Translations under genes and position numbers: made by a program
Shown: piece after piece, positions 52,330 to 59,694 of the stretch
Layout of the letters: every line of letters starts with the position of its first letter
How positions within the stretch are numbered: the stretch's first letter is position 1
Assembly: GCF_020524045.1 (NCBI RefSeq)
Contig: NZ_JAIVKL010000006.1
Location: 124,001-188,000 of the forward strand
Direction of reading: 5' to 3'
DNA length: 64,000 nt
Source: Metabacillus litoralis
GTDB lineage: Bacteria > Bacillota > Bacilli > Bacillales > Bacillaceae
Notes under the pieces: generated by a model
The model's database searches: none
What the model was told of the DNA's origin: nothing
What the model saw: only the letters and a program-made list of their open reading frames with translations

Positions 52330-53092
52330 ATTGTTTTTTTATTTTTATCATACATTCTATTGAAACACTCGCTTATGATGTGAGGTAATCGGGTGCAAGA
52401 GTCAAAATGATAGCGTCAGCTTAATCTCTCTTTAACATAATTGTCATAGTATCACGATTAGCGAATATGATTCGACAACCATTAACTAGAAGATTAATTG
52501 ATACTGCTACAAATGAAAATGCTCTGGAGTTTGTAGGGGCTTAATTTCGACTTCTTATTGGTACTTCAACGGTTGGAAAGGTTATTGGGAAAATTCTACT
52601 CCCAACTTTTATAGCTCTTTATTTTAAAGGGCAATTATTCATTTATTTGAGGAAAAATGCTCGTTCCGCTTTTTATGAAAAGGATATTCTCCATACAATA
52701 CATAAAACGTGGCATAACACATTTTAGTCTACCTAAGTTTTGATACTTTCGGGAAGCCGGGGTTAAAGATATGCCAGTAAAATTATTTTTCGTATTTGTG
52801 ATAATAACAGCATTTAATACAATCGGTGTATTAATTAGTTGCATTATATATGCTGCATACTAGCTCCTGAAAGAGCTTTTACGGCAATTATGGCATCGGT
52901 TTAATAAATGGTATAGCAACAACACTTTTGGTTATCTTTATTGACCTAAAAATATCTTTAATTGCAGACGATTTTGTTAATCAACGAGGGAGTTACAATA
53001 GGCTAAAAAGCATCTCTATAATGATGGTAACTTCAAGATTATTCGGCACATTACTTGTTCAATTTTTGTTTTATTGTGTAATCTTTAGTTAG
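52330..53092 (+). pseudogene. amj: Decayed amj (ydaH), alternate lipid II flippase
   Basis: No long ORF exists, but conceptual translation across stops and frameshifts restores Amj-like segments in order: HSIETLAYDVR-stop-SGARVKM, SLFNIIVIVSRLANMI, then LLIGTSTVGKVIGKILLPTF, FVFVIITAFNTIGVL, NGIATTLLVIFIDLKISLIA and MMVTSRLFGTLLVQFLF, ending at TAG 53090. Amj is the alternate MurJ-type flippase for lipid II in B. subtilis. At least two in-frame stops and several frameshifts are visible, and no start codon remains, so the gene is dead. The flank 52178-52329 holds nothing recognisable. Confidence 0.8.
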
Positions 53093-53550
53093 ATAACGGG
53101 TATTTTTTGTTTAAAAGCCATATTCAGCAAACAAAGCGCTTATGTGTAATAAGAAAGTCTAAAAATTCATCGTCACTAATTAATAAGAATAGATTATTTA
53201 ATAGTTGAAACGAGTGTGTTGATGATCTAATTCACATTAGTCTCTAACTAAACTATGTTATATGCTTTTCGTTGGATATAAAAACGTTTAGGAAGAGAGG
53301 GAGGAAACATCCTATTATACTTATAGAATAAACTTCGTGTAAAATATTAGATATAAGAAATTAATTTTAAATTCTCTAAGATTGTTTCCAATTTGAAATA
53401 CATTATTTTAATCTATTTATAAGATTCTTAAGTTTAAAAAACTTAGTGGAATGAAGCTGCAGACACTTGGGTTCCTCCCCAATGAGACTTGTGTCTGCAG
53501 CGAAATGAAAGGAGCTAATTTTTGCGCTAAATTAAATTAAAAACAATTTT
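53093..53550. other. Intergenic region with a strong 46-base hairpin
   Basis: No gene is seen. GCTGCAGACAC (53456-53466) pairs perfectly with GTGTCTGCAGC (53491-53501), with an inner TTGGG/CCCAA pairing. There is no T-run on the plus strand. It lies about 50 bases past the end of the leftward-reading membrane-protein gene, so it may help end that transcript or be a dispersed hairpin repeat. Confidence 0.45.
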
Positions 53551-53940
53551 TTAATAACGCTTCGACAATACAACAAACGAAGAAAATACCGTAATTATCA
53601 TTAATGTTGCTAACAAACTAACAGTCTGATATCCACTTAGCTGAATGATTTCAAAATAAAGAAGCGGCATGAGTACGACCATATAACCTAATATAAAGAA
53701 ATAGCTTACAAACATCCCTCTTTCTCGGATTCTTTTTGATCGTTCATCATTTTCTTTAAATTGCGGATAGAGGTACGATAAACAAAAACACATAACTGTT
53801 GAACCTAGAAAAACAAATTCATATCCAATAAAGAAAGAACCAGTGGATATACTCGCAAAACTTAGTAACAAGCTATAAAATAAAAATAACAAACCACTAA
53901 ATAAGAAAAATCTTCTCCCAACTTTACTACTCATTTGCAT
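53551..53940 (-). CDS. Four-helix membrane protein paired with an XRE regulator
   Basis: A 129-residue protein with four hydrophobic helices and a central charged loop (ENDERSKRIRERG). This layout, next to a small XRE regulator, is common in Bacillus (DUF2178-like membrane proteins). The function is unknown; the pair may form a self-regulating envelope module. AGAGGGG precedes the ATG, and the gene follows the XRE gene by 43 bases on the same strand. Confidence 0.7.
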   Translation of the reverse strand: MQMSSKVGRRFFLFSGLLFLFYSLLLSFASISTGSFFIGYEFVFLGSTVMCFCLSYLYPQFKENDERSKRIRERGMFVSYFFILGYMVVLMPLLYFEIIQLSGYQTVSLLATLMIITVFSSFVVLSKRY

Positions 53941-53983
53941 AAATATTCCCCTCTCTACTAGCTTCGAAATAATCCTGTAAAAC

Positions 53984-54190
53984 CTATTCCTTTCCTTCGT
54001 CTTCTAATAGAAAAACTTCTTCTACAATTGTGTTAAAACATCGTGCTATTTGAATAGCAAGAGGCAATGAAGGATTATATCGACCTTTTTCAATAGATAT
54101 AATTGTCTGACGTGAAACTTCTAGCATCTCTGCCATACGTTCCTGAGAAATTCCATTTTCCTGTCTTAACTGTTTCATACGATTTTTCAT
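53984..54190 (-). CDS. Small XRE-family transcriptional regulator
   Basis: A 68-residue protein that is little more than a helix-turn-helix: MKQLRQENGISQERMAEML and EVSRQTIISIEKGRYNPSLP. ATG 54190 is preferred (GAGGAA 11 bases upstream); GTG 54199 would add MIL but has poor spacing. Members of this group usually repress their own operon and the following membrane-protein gene. The tandem operator at 54225-54259 lies just upstream. Confidence 0.88.
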   Translation of the reverse strand: MKNRMKQLRQENGISQERMAEMLEVSRQTIISIEKGRYNPSLPLAIQIARCFNTIVEEVFLLEDEGKE

Positions 54191-54224
54191 TAAAATCACA
54201 CTTCCTCTACAACCATTATTTTAC

Positions 54225-54259
54225 TGTAAAGGAAACTTTACTGTAAAGTGTACTTTACA
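54225..54259. promoter_or_regulatory. Tandem palindromic operator of the XRE gene
   Basis: Two 18-base palindromes of the form TGTAAAG-N4-CTTTACW occupy 54225-54242 and 54242-54259, sharing one base, so half-sites repeat every 17 bases. This regular array in front of a small XRE gene is a likely autorepression site. Confidence 0.7.
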
Positions 54260-54491
54260 TAAAAACAAACACAAATTGGTGTTACTTTATTTAAAATCTA
54301 ATTTTCAGCTTAACTGGTTTTAGGAAATAACGAATTCGTTAATTTTCGCTTCGCAATACGAATTACCTTTGAAAAAACATCTAGTTTTAACATTTATATC
54401 TGCTCTACAGGTCTTTTTTATCTATTGTTTTATTAATCTAACCTAGAATGATGGTAAAATAATAGAAATGACTCATGACGGAGGGATTTTT

Positions 54492-55319
54492 TTGAAACGA
54501 CTAAACGGTAAAACGATCGCACTTGTTGGACAAAGGAAATCTGAAGAATTAAGCAAGCTTGTAGAAAATTTAGGTGGAGTAGCACTCATTCGTCCTGCAC
54601 AGGGTACTGTATTTCTAGATGAATCAAACGTTGAAAAGGAAATACACGCACTAGTAACAGGTGATTTTGATTGGCTGATCTTTACAACAGGTATTGGGAC
54701 AGATAAATTATATCAAACAGCAGTAAATATGGGATTAGGCGAAACATTTATTGAAGCTCTGCAAAACGCAAAAATTGCAGCTCGAGGCTATAAAACGGTC
54801 AATGTATTAAAAAAATTAGGCATTAAAATAGATGTAAGAGATGATGATGGCAGTACAGCTGGTTTGGTAAGACAACTTGATGCTCATAAATTAACAGGTT
54901 GTCGGGTCGCTCTACAGCTTCATGGAGATCCTGCACCATTATTGATTGACTGGCTAAAGAAGCAAGGTGCTGAGTATCGTGAGATTCTTCCTTATCAACA
55001 TATTCCACCAAAGCCTGAAGTAATGGAGCAGTTAATTGATGAAATTTTAAGTGGGAAAATTGATGCGGTTAATTTCACAAGCACACCACAAGCAAGGTTT
55101 TTACTGGCTTATGCGAAAGAAAAAGGCAAGAATCAGGCGCTTTTACATGCTTTTCGTACAAATGTGATTGCTGTATCTGTTGGTAAAGTAACAGCTCAAG
55201 CTCTTAGAGAAGTTGGAATAACTCGTATGGTTATCCCAGAAGAAGAGCGAATGGGAAGTGCGATTATAGCTTTAGTTCAGTTTTATCAAAAGCAAGAAGA
55301 AACGAAAATCAATGAGTAA
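54492..55319 (+). CDS. Uroporphyrinogen-III synthase-like protein (HemD family)
   Basis: A 275-residue protein with the two-lobed HEM4 fold: KTIALVGQRKSEEL opens lobe 1, WLIFTTGIGTDKL and the linker lead to RVALQLHGDPAPLLIDWL in lobe 2, with VNFTSTPQARFLL and AVSVGKVTAQALREVGI near the end. HemD closes hydroxymethylbilane to uroporphyrinogen III. There is no haem operon here, so this is probably a stand-alone paralogue whose activity is unproven. TTG 54492 is the favoured start (GGAGGG 6 bases upstream); ATG 54468 has none. It overlaps the next gene by 8 bases. Confidence 0.75.
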   Translation: MKRLNGKTIALVGQRKSEELSKLVENLGGVALIRPAQGTVFLDESNVEKEIHALVTGDFDWLIFTTGIGTDKLYQTAVNMGLGETFIEALQNAKIAARGYKTVNVLKKLGIKIDVRDDDGSTAGLVRQLDAHKLTGCRVALQLHGDPAPLLIDWLKKQGAEYREILPYQHIPPKPEVMEQLIDEILSGKIDAVNFTSTPQARFLLAYAKEKGKNQALLHAFRTNVIAVSVGKVTAQALREVGITRMVIPEEERMGSAIIALVQFYQKQEETKINE

Positions 55320-55917
55320 ACCAAGTCTATTTCACTACCATTTTTGGACACCTTATTTGGAGGAAACTGAGAAATTCTATGTACAGCATGGTTTTACAGT
55401 TACTCAAAGAATAGGGAAGTTTAATGGTGAATTTCAGTCATTTAATCCACCTTTACAATGGGATGATTTTCGTGCTGAAAAGATTCTCTTTCGAATTATT
55501 GAGTTAAAAAAAGGGAAAGTAAATATCTCGATCGGGTTTGGTAAGAAGGTCATATTTGATCATTTAGGCTACTTCGTAACAGTTGAGGATGTTGAAAAGA
55601 TTTGTGAACGTGCTGAAAATTTAAACTGGAAAATCAATAAAGGTGATCGGAGAACCTTTATTTCAACTCCTTATCAGTTTAGAATAGAGCTACAAACAAA
55701 TCGTGATGCTTTAGAAGATGTAAAAAGTAGTCTAGAATTAAAATCAATAGAATTAACAACAAAGAAACCTGGATTGGAAAATGACTTATTGTACCTTTTC
55801 CAACTTGATACAACAAATATAAAAACCAACACAGGTAATGAATTACACCTAAATACTGTTGAGATGAATGATATATCCATTGGGCTAAAAGATCCTAATA
55901 ATGTATTCTTAAGATGA
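55312..55917 (+). CDS. Glyoxalase/VOC-like protein
   Basis: A 201-residue protein beginning FHYHFWTPYLEETEKFYVQHGF, the usual first strand-helix of the VOC (glyoxalase/bleomycin-resistance) fold, with a later DHLGYFVTVEDVEKI repeat. The paired metal ligands of true glyoxalases are not all evident, so the reaction is unknown. It is translationally coupled to the HemD-like gene (8-base overlap), which suggests a shared task I cannot name. Confidence 0.65.
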   Translation: MSKPSLFHYHFWTPYLEETEKFYVQHGFTVTQRIGKFNGEFQSFNPPLQWDDFRAEKILFRIIELKKGKVNISIGFGKKVIFDHLGYFVTVEDVEKICERAENLNWKINKGDRRTFISTPYQFRIELQTNRDALEDVKSSLELKSIELTTKKPGLENDLLYLFQLDTTNIKTNTGNELHLNTVEMNDISIGLKDPNNVFLR

Positions 55918-55944
55918 AAACGGCTTTTTTATAGTCGTTTTTTT
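55918..55944 (+). terminator. Terminator of the HemD-like / VOC unit
   Basis: AAACGGC (55918-55924) pairs with GTCGTTT (55934-55940, one wobble), followed by TTTTC. Confidence 0.65.
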
Positions 55945-55993
55945 CTTTTGAAATGGAACAAGGAAAATTTTTGTAAATTTATTGATTAGTACC

Positions 55994-56022
55994 TTGTAAT
56001 GTTCACTAGTGAATGGTATGAT
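55994..56022 (+). promoter_or_regulatory. padR promoter with palindromic operator
   Basis: TTGTAA (55994-55999) and TATGAT (56017-56022) are 17 bases apart. The spacer holds the perfect palindrome TTCACTAGTGAA (56002-56013). Related CACTAGTAGAC and CAGTAGTG words occur at 56058-56082. PadR proteins bind such palindromes (ATGT-like arms differ by subgroup), so autoregulation is likely. Confidence 0.6.
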
Positions 56023-56110
56023 ATACTTGAAATTGGAAAAAACGTATTTTTTTGGTCCACTAGTAGACAATACACAGTAGTGATCAACATATAATAGGAG
56101 CTGACCGAAA

Positions 56111-56434
56111 ATGAATGTTCAATTTAAGAAAGGTGTGCTAGAGCTTTGTGTTTTAGTACTGATCTCTCAAAAGGATCAATATGGATATGAACTAGCACAA
56201 AATATTTCAAAGAAGATAGATGTTGCAGAAGGGACATTATATCCGTTGCTTCGTAGATTAACAAAGGAAGATTTCTTTACAACATATCTAGTTGAATCTA
56301 CAGAAGGACCGTCACGGAAGTATTATACCCTAACAGAGAAGGGCCGAGAGTATATGGTGAATTTGGTTGAAGAATGGCAGCAGTTTAGTTCAGGTGTAAA
56401 TCAGTTAATTGAAGAGGGGATGACAAATGAATAA
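56111..56434 (+). CDS. PadR-family transcriptional regulator
   Basis: A 107-residue winged-helix repressor: FKKGVLELCVLVLISQKDQYGYEL is the family start, GTLYPLLRRLTKEDFF the recognition helix, and RKYYTLTEKGREYM the wing. Short PadR proteins of this kind typically sit upstream of DUF1700 and DUF4097 genes and repress them until a signal arrives. The ribosome site AGGAG lies about 8 bases before the ATG. It overlaps the next gene by 8 bases. Confidence 0.92.
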   Translation: MNVQFKKGVLELCVLVLISQKDQYGYELAQNISKKIDVAEGTLYPLLRRLTKEDFFTTYLVESTEGPSRKYYTLTEKGREYMVNLVEEWQQFSSGVNQLIEEGMTNE

Positions 56435-56984
56435 GCAAAAGTTTTTAGGTGAATTATCAAATCAGCTTAAAAGTGTGCCACAGCATGATCGTAGTGAAAT
56501 GCTTTATGATTTTGAGGAGCATTTCAAAATTGGGATTCAGGAAGGCAAATCTGAAGAAGAAATCTCACAAGGGTTAGGTAATCCAAGAGTCATTGCAAAG
56601 GATTTACTTGTTGAATATAGAGTTACACAAGCAGAAACAGATCAATCAGTAAAAAGTATGTTCAATGTTGTGCTTGCAACAATAAGCTTAAGCTTTTTTA
56701 ATATTATTTTCCTACTAGGACCGATTGTAGCCATTATAGGTGTATATATTGCTTTATCAGCTGTTGCTCTAGGCTTTACTCTCTCCCCAATTGCATGGAT
56801 TGTATCATTATTTTTTAGTGGGCTGGGAGACTTTTTATTAGGCTTTTTTGCTAGCGTTATTCTTTGTAGTCTTGGTGTGTTAATGAGCATTGGTATGATT
56901 TATGTTGGTAAGTTTCTTTATAAAGTCATTTTAAAATACATAAGGTTCAATATAAGGATTGCAAAAGGGGGAGAAAGTCGATGA
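56427..56984 (+). CDS. DUF1700 membrane protein
   Basis: A 185-residue protein with a soluble helical N-terminus (FLGELSNQLKSVPQHDRSEMLYDFEEHF, about 4-31, plus GLGNPRVIAKDLL) and three or four membrane helices (about 75-165). This HAAS-like N-terminal domain, followed by helices, is typical of DUF1700 proteins encoded after PadR regulators. It may transmit an envelope signal to PadR or scaffold the DUF4097 protein. It overlaps both neighbours, so the three genes are one translationally coupled unit. Confidence 0.85.
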   Translation: MNKQKFLGELSNQLKSVPQHDRSEMLYDFEEHFKIGIQEGKSEEEISQGLGNPRVIAKDLLVEYRVTQAETDQSVKSMFNVVLATISLSFFNIIFLLGPIVAIIGVYIALSAVALGFTLSPIAWIVSLFFSGLGDFLLGFFASVILCSLGVLMSIGMIYVGKFLYKVILKYIRFNIRIAKGGESR

Positions 56985-57826
56985 AAAAGGTAGCTTTAAC
57001 AGCTTTAATCACACTTATTATTGGTATCATAGGTTTCTTTACTGTTAGTGGAAATGTGTTTTCAGTTGGAAAGAATACTAGTCTTAATGAAAGAGAAACA
57101 TTTGCTTCTAGTAAAATAGATTCAATGATCATAAAAGTAGATGTCGGGGAAGTGAATATAAAGGAAGGTAAGAATGATGAAATCGATGTTCATTTACACG
57201 GTAGTATAGCAAAAAAGCTTAAAGATCAAATGGAATTTTCAGTTGAAGAAAAAGGATCTACAGTCGAGGTAAATGTTAGTCAAAGGAAAAATACATTCTT
57301 TTTGCAAATTCCGTTTATCAATGCTGATTTTAATAGTAAACGAGTGTTAGATGTAAGTGTCCCAAAAGAGTTGCTTAACAAACTTGATGTGAAAACAGAT
57401 GTAGGTGAAATTGCTATTGATGGCATTGATGTGGATGAGTTAAAGGCACATAGTGATGTTGGGGAAATTTATGTAAATGGTTTCACTGGAATTGGTGATT
57501 TCCAATCAAATGTAGGAGAAGTTGAATTAGAGAATATAAGTGGGAAAATTAAAGCTCAAACAGATACTGGAGAAATTGACTTAAAAGTAGCTGAGATGAC
57601 AGATGATATTGAACTTTCATCAGATGTCGGTGAAGTCACTGTAAGCTTTGCAAATGAACCTAGTAACATTGGATTTGATTTAAGTAGTGATATTGGTGAG
57701 GTTTCAATAAATGGTTTTAAAGGCTATGATAACAAATCATCAGGTAGTATTGTAACGCAAATTGGCAATGGTGGTCCAATGCTTAAGGTCAGTACTGATA
57801 TTGGTGAGATTTTGGTGGAAAATTAA
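56981..57826 (+). CDS. DUF4097-type beta-solenoid envelope protein
   Basis: A 281-residue protein with an N-terminal signal anchor (about 4-25) and an extracytoplasmic beta-repeat domain. Eight segments of the form S/T-D-V/I-G-E-V/I recur every 15-25 residues (KVDVGEV, KTDVGEI, HSDVGEI, QSNVGEV, QTDTGEI, SSDVGEV, SSDIGEV, STDIGEI), as expected of an adhesin-like beta-solenoid. Genes of this type follow PadR and DUF1700 genes. The role is probably in envelope stress or adhesion, not established. It starts in the preceding stop (ATGA). Confidence 0.85.
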   Translation: MKKVALTALITLIIGIIGFFTVSGNVFSVGKNTSLNERETFASSKIDSMIIKVDVGEVNIKEGKNDEIDVHLHGSIAKKLKDQMEFSVEEKGSTVEVNVSQRKNTFFLQIPFINADFNSKRVLDVSVPKELLNKLDVKTDVGEIAIDGIDVDELKAHSDVGEIYVNGFTGIGDFQSNVGEVELENISGKIKAQTDTGEIDLKVAEMTDDIELSSDVGEVTVSFANEPSNIGFDLSSDIGEVSINGFKGYDNKSSGSIVTQIGNGGPMLKVSTDIGEILVEN

Positions 57827-57870
57827 TACCTATTTATTATAAAGGTTCACGATCTATATTCTAGTTATTG

Positions 57871-57900
57871 GAGCTTTAAGTTATATTAAAGCTCTTTTCT
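57871..57900 (+). terminator. Terminator of the PadR operon
   Basis: GAGCTTTAA (57871-57879) and TTAAAGCTC (57886-57894) pair perfectly, with a 6-base loop, then TTTTC. Confidence 0.85.
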
Positions 57901-57949
57901 ACAAGTTTGTTGTGTTTAAAGTATGTTGAATAAAACTATTTTGGATTGA

Positions 57950-58075
57950 TTGTAGCGAAAGGTGCGAGACTCTTGCGGGAGGAGGCTCACCGCCCGCCTG
58001 CGGAAAGCGAGCAACCTGTAGCGGAAATCAACCAGCAAAATACTTTTTATAAAGCAACAAAGTTTGCTTGAAAAT
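57950..58075. repeat. GC-rich dispersed Bacillus repeat with a MITE-end fragment
   Basis: 57955-58030 is strikingly GC-rich for this genome and carries GCGGGAGGAGGCTCACCG, GCGGAAAGCGAGCAACCTG and TAGCGGAAATCAACC, words I know from a dispersed repeat in many Bacillus genomes. Directly after it, AAAGCAACAAAGTTTGC (58056-58072) matches one end of the MITEs at 34204 and 46230. No coding capacity seen. Confidence 0.6.
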
Positions 58076-58140
58076 ATAAATCTAAATGCTGCTGAATAAT
58101 CGTCACAGTCCCTTTGATAGTTATATATAGAATGCTTTAT

Positions 58141-58168
58141 GAGGTATCTATTTTTATATAGGTACCTC
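58141..58168. terminator. Hairpin upstream of the SAM riboswitch
   Basis: GAGGTATCTAT pairs with ATAGGTACCTC (one mismatch), followed by TCTTTAAT. It insulates the riboswitch promoter from upstream transcription, if it terminates at all. Confidence 0.45.
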
Positions 58169-58246
58169 TCTTTAATAATCGCTATACATTTGATTTTGTT
58201 GTTTTATACACACACACAAAGTTTTTTGAAAAAATAAAAAAATACC

Positions 58247-58274
58247 TTGCAAAATCTTAAATTTCCTTTAAAAT
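58247..58274 (+). promoter_or_regulatory. Promoter of the SAM-riboswitch operon
   Basis: TTGCAA (58247-58252) and TAAAAT (58269-58274), spacer 16. The start would be near 58281, about 30 bases before the riboswitch P1 stem. Confidence 0.5.
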
Positions 58275-58310
58275 AGAAAATAATTTAATTTTACGACAAT
58301 TTACGACAAA

Positions 58311-58475
58311 CCTTATCAAGAGAGGCAGAGGGACTGGCCCTATGACGCCCAGCAACCACTATGTGAAAGAAAACATAGAAAGGTGCTAAATCCTGCAGAG
58401 CAATTTCTTGTTCTGATAGATAAGGAAGAGATCTTAATAAGACAACTCTTCCTGTTAAAGGGAAGAGTTTTTTAT
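58311..58475 (+). promoter_or_regulatory. SAM-I (S-box) riboswitch with intrinsic terminator
   Basis: The sequence shows the canonical S-box core: CTTATCAAGAGAGGCAGAGG, GGACTGGCCCTATGACGCCC, AGCAACC, then AAGGTGCTAAATCCTGCAGA. P1 pairs CCTTATC (58311-58317) with GATAAGG (58419-58425). A terminator follows (AACTCTTCC 58444-58452 with GGAAGAGTT 58461-58469, then TTTTTA). GGAAGAG at 58424-58430 overlaps the P1 3' strand and can instead pair with CTCTTCC (58446-58452), giving the antiterminator. High SAM therefore stops transcription. It controls the BMP/Nup-type transporter operon that follows. Confidence 0.95.
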
Positions 58476-58598
58476 TATTTAAAAACGAACAATAAATAAA
58501 TTTATGTTTATAATGTTTGTGTTTTGGGGTTTAATTTTCTCTAAAACTGTTGTATAGTTGTCACTATGATAAAAAATACCGAAGAAGGTGGAGCATCT

Positions 58599-59618
58599 AT
58601 GAAAAAAATATTTGTCTTTTTAGCATTGTTTACATTACTTTTAGCTGGTTGTGGTGCAAATGAAACAACTAAATCTGCTGGTGATAAAGCATCAGAAGAA
58701 AAATCAAAGAAAATTGCACTAATTCTTCCTGAGAAAATTGGTGTGAATCCATTTTTCCAACAGATGGATGAAGGAGCTAAAAAAGCTGCAGAAGAATTTG
58801 GTTTCGAATTTAAAACAATTGAATCTACAGATATAACAGCAATAGAAGAAAACCTTCGTGTTGCAGTAGCAGAAGGATATGATCTGATTATTACATCTTC
58901 ATTTGAATCAGAAGATTCACTTAAAAAGGTAGCAGGAGAAAATCCTGATCAACAATTTGCCATTATAGATACAACAGTTGATTTACCAAATGTGCGAAGT
59001 GTTAATTTTAGAGAACATGAAGCAGCGTACTTATTAGGAGCTACAGCAGGTTTATCAACAAAAACAAATACAGTTGGAATGGTCGCAGCAGTAGATATTC
59101 CACTTCTAAAAAAATGGACAGTTGCTTTTGAAGAAGGACTTAAATCAACAAATCCAGATGCACAATTTTTAGTGAATTATGTTGGTAGCTTTGATGATCC
59201 AGCAAAAGCAAAAGAACTTGCATTACTTCAATTCTCAAAAGGTGCTGACTTTATAGCTGGTGCTGCAGCGGTAGGAGATCTTGGGGTTTTTGAAGCGGCT
59301 AAAGAAGAAGGTTTCTATACAGCAGGACAAGATATCGATCGAACAGAGCTTGATCCTGAACATATTGTTCTTTCCCAACTAAAAGGTACAGATGCGGTAG
59401 CTTATGAAACAATTAAAGCTTTTGCTGAAGGAACGTATGAAGCAGGTGTTGTTGCTTATGGCTTAAAAGAAAATGGTGTTGGATTAACATATGTAACACA
59501 TGACAGTAGCACACCTTTAAATGACTTTGTCGGTCAAGAAGCAATCGATAAAGTGAAGGTTATTAAAGATGATATTATCAGTGGAAAACTAGAAATTAAA
59601 AATCCATTAGAAAACTAA
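58599..59618 (+). CDS. BMP/Med-family nucleoside-type substrate-binding lipoprotein
   Basis: A 339-residue lipoprotein with signal peptide and lipobox LLLAGC (lipidated Cys near residue 17), then a periplasmic-binding fold of the BMP (PF02608) family: IALILPEKIGVNPFFQQ, EGYDLIITSSFESEDSL and FREHEAAYLLGATAGLSTKT. BMP proteins bind purine nucleosides (for example PnrA and NupN). ATG 58599 is used (GAAGGTGGAGC before it); the earlier ATG 58566 would bury the signal peptide. It is the first gene after the SAM-I riboswitch, so its ligand is probably a SAM-derived nucleoside or a related sulfur compound. A hairpin 17 bases after its stop likely sets high expression. Confidence 0.9.
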   Translation: MKKIFVFLALFTLLLAGCGANETTKSAGDKASEEKSKKIALILPEKIGVNPFFQQMDEGAKKAAEEFGFEFKTIESTDITAIEENLRVAVAEGYDLIITSSFESEDSLKKVAGENPDQQFAIIDTTVDLPNVRSVNFREHEAAYLLGATAGLSTKTNTVGMVAAVDIPLLKKWTVAFEEGLKSTNPDAQFLVNYVGSFDDPAKAKELALLQFSKGADFIAGAAAVGDLGVFEAAKEEGFYTAGQDIDRTELDPEHIVLSQLKGTDAVAYETIKAFAEGTYEAGVVAYGLKENGVGLTYVTHDSSTPLNDFVGQEAIDKVKVIKDDIISGKLEIKNPLEN

Positions 59619-59634
59619 TAAAATATGAATAAAT

Positions 59635-59667
59635 GGAAACCGACTACTTTTATAGCAGTCGGTTTCC
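59635..59667 (+). terminator. Intra-operon hairpin after the binding-protein gene
   Basis: GGAAACCGACT (59635-59645) pairs with AGTCGGTTTCC (59657-59667), extended by a C-G pair inside, with no strong T-run. Such hairpins protect the binding-protein mRNA and reduce expression of the downstream ATPase. Confidence 0.6.
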
Positions 59668-59694
59668 CATGCTTTTTGGGGAGGAGGAAGTTAT

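Noticed and set aside
52635-52844. Minus-strand 69-residue ORF within the amj remnant
   Set aside because: The plus strand carries recognisable Amj segments across frameshifts; the antisense frame is incidental.
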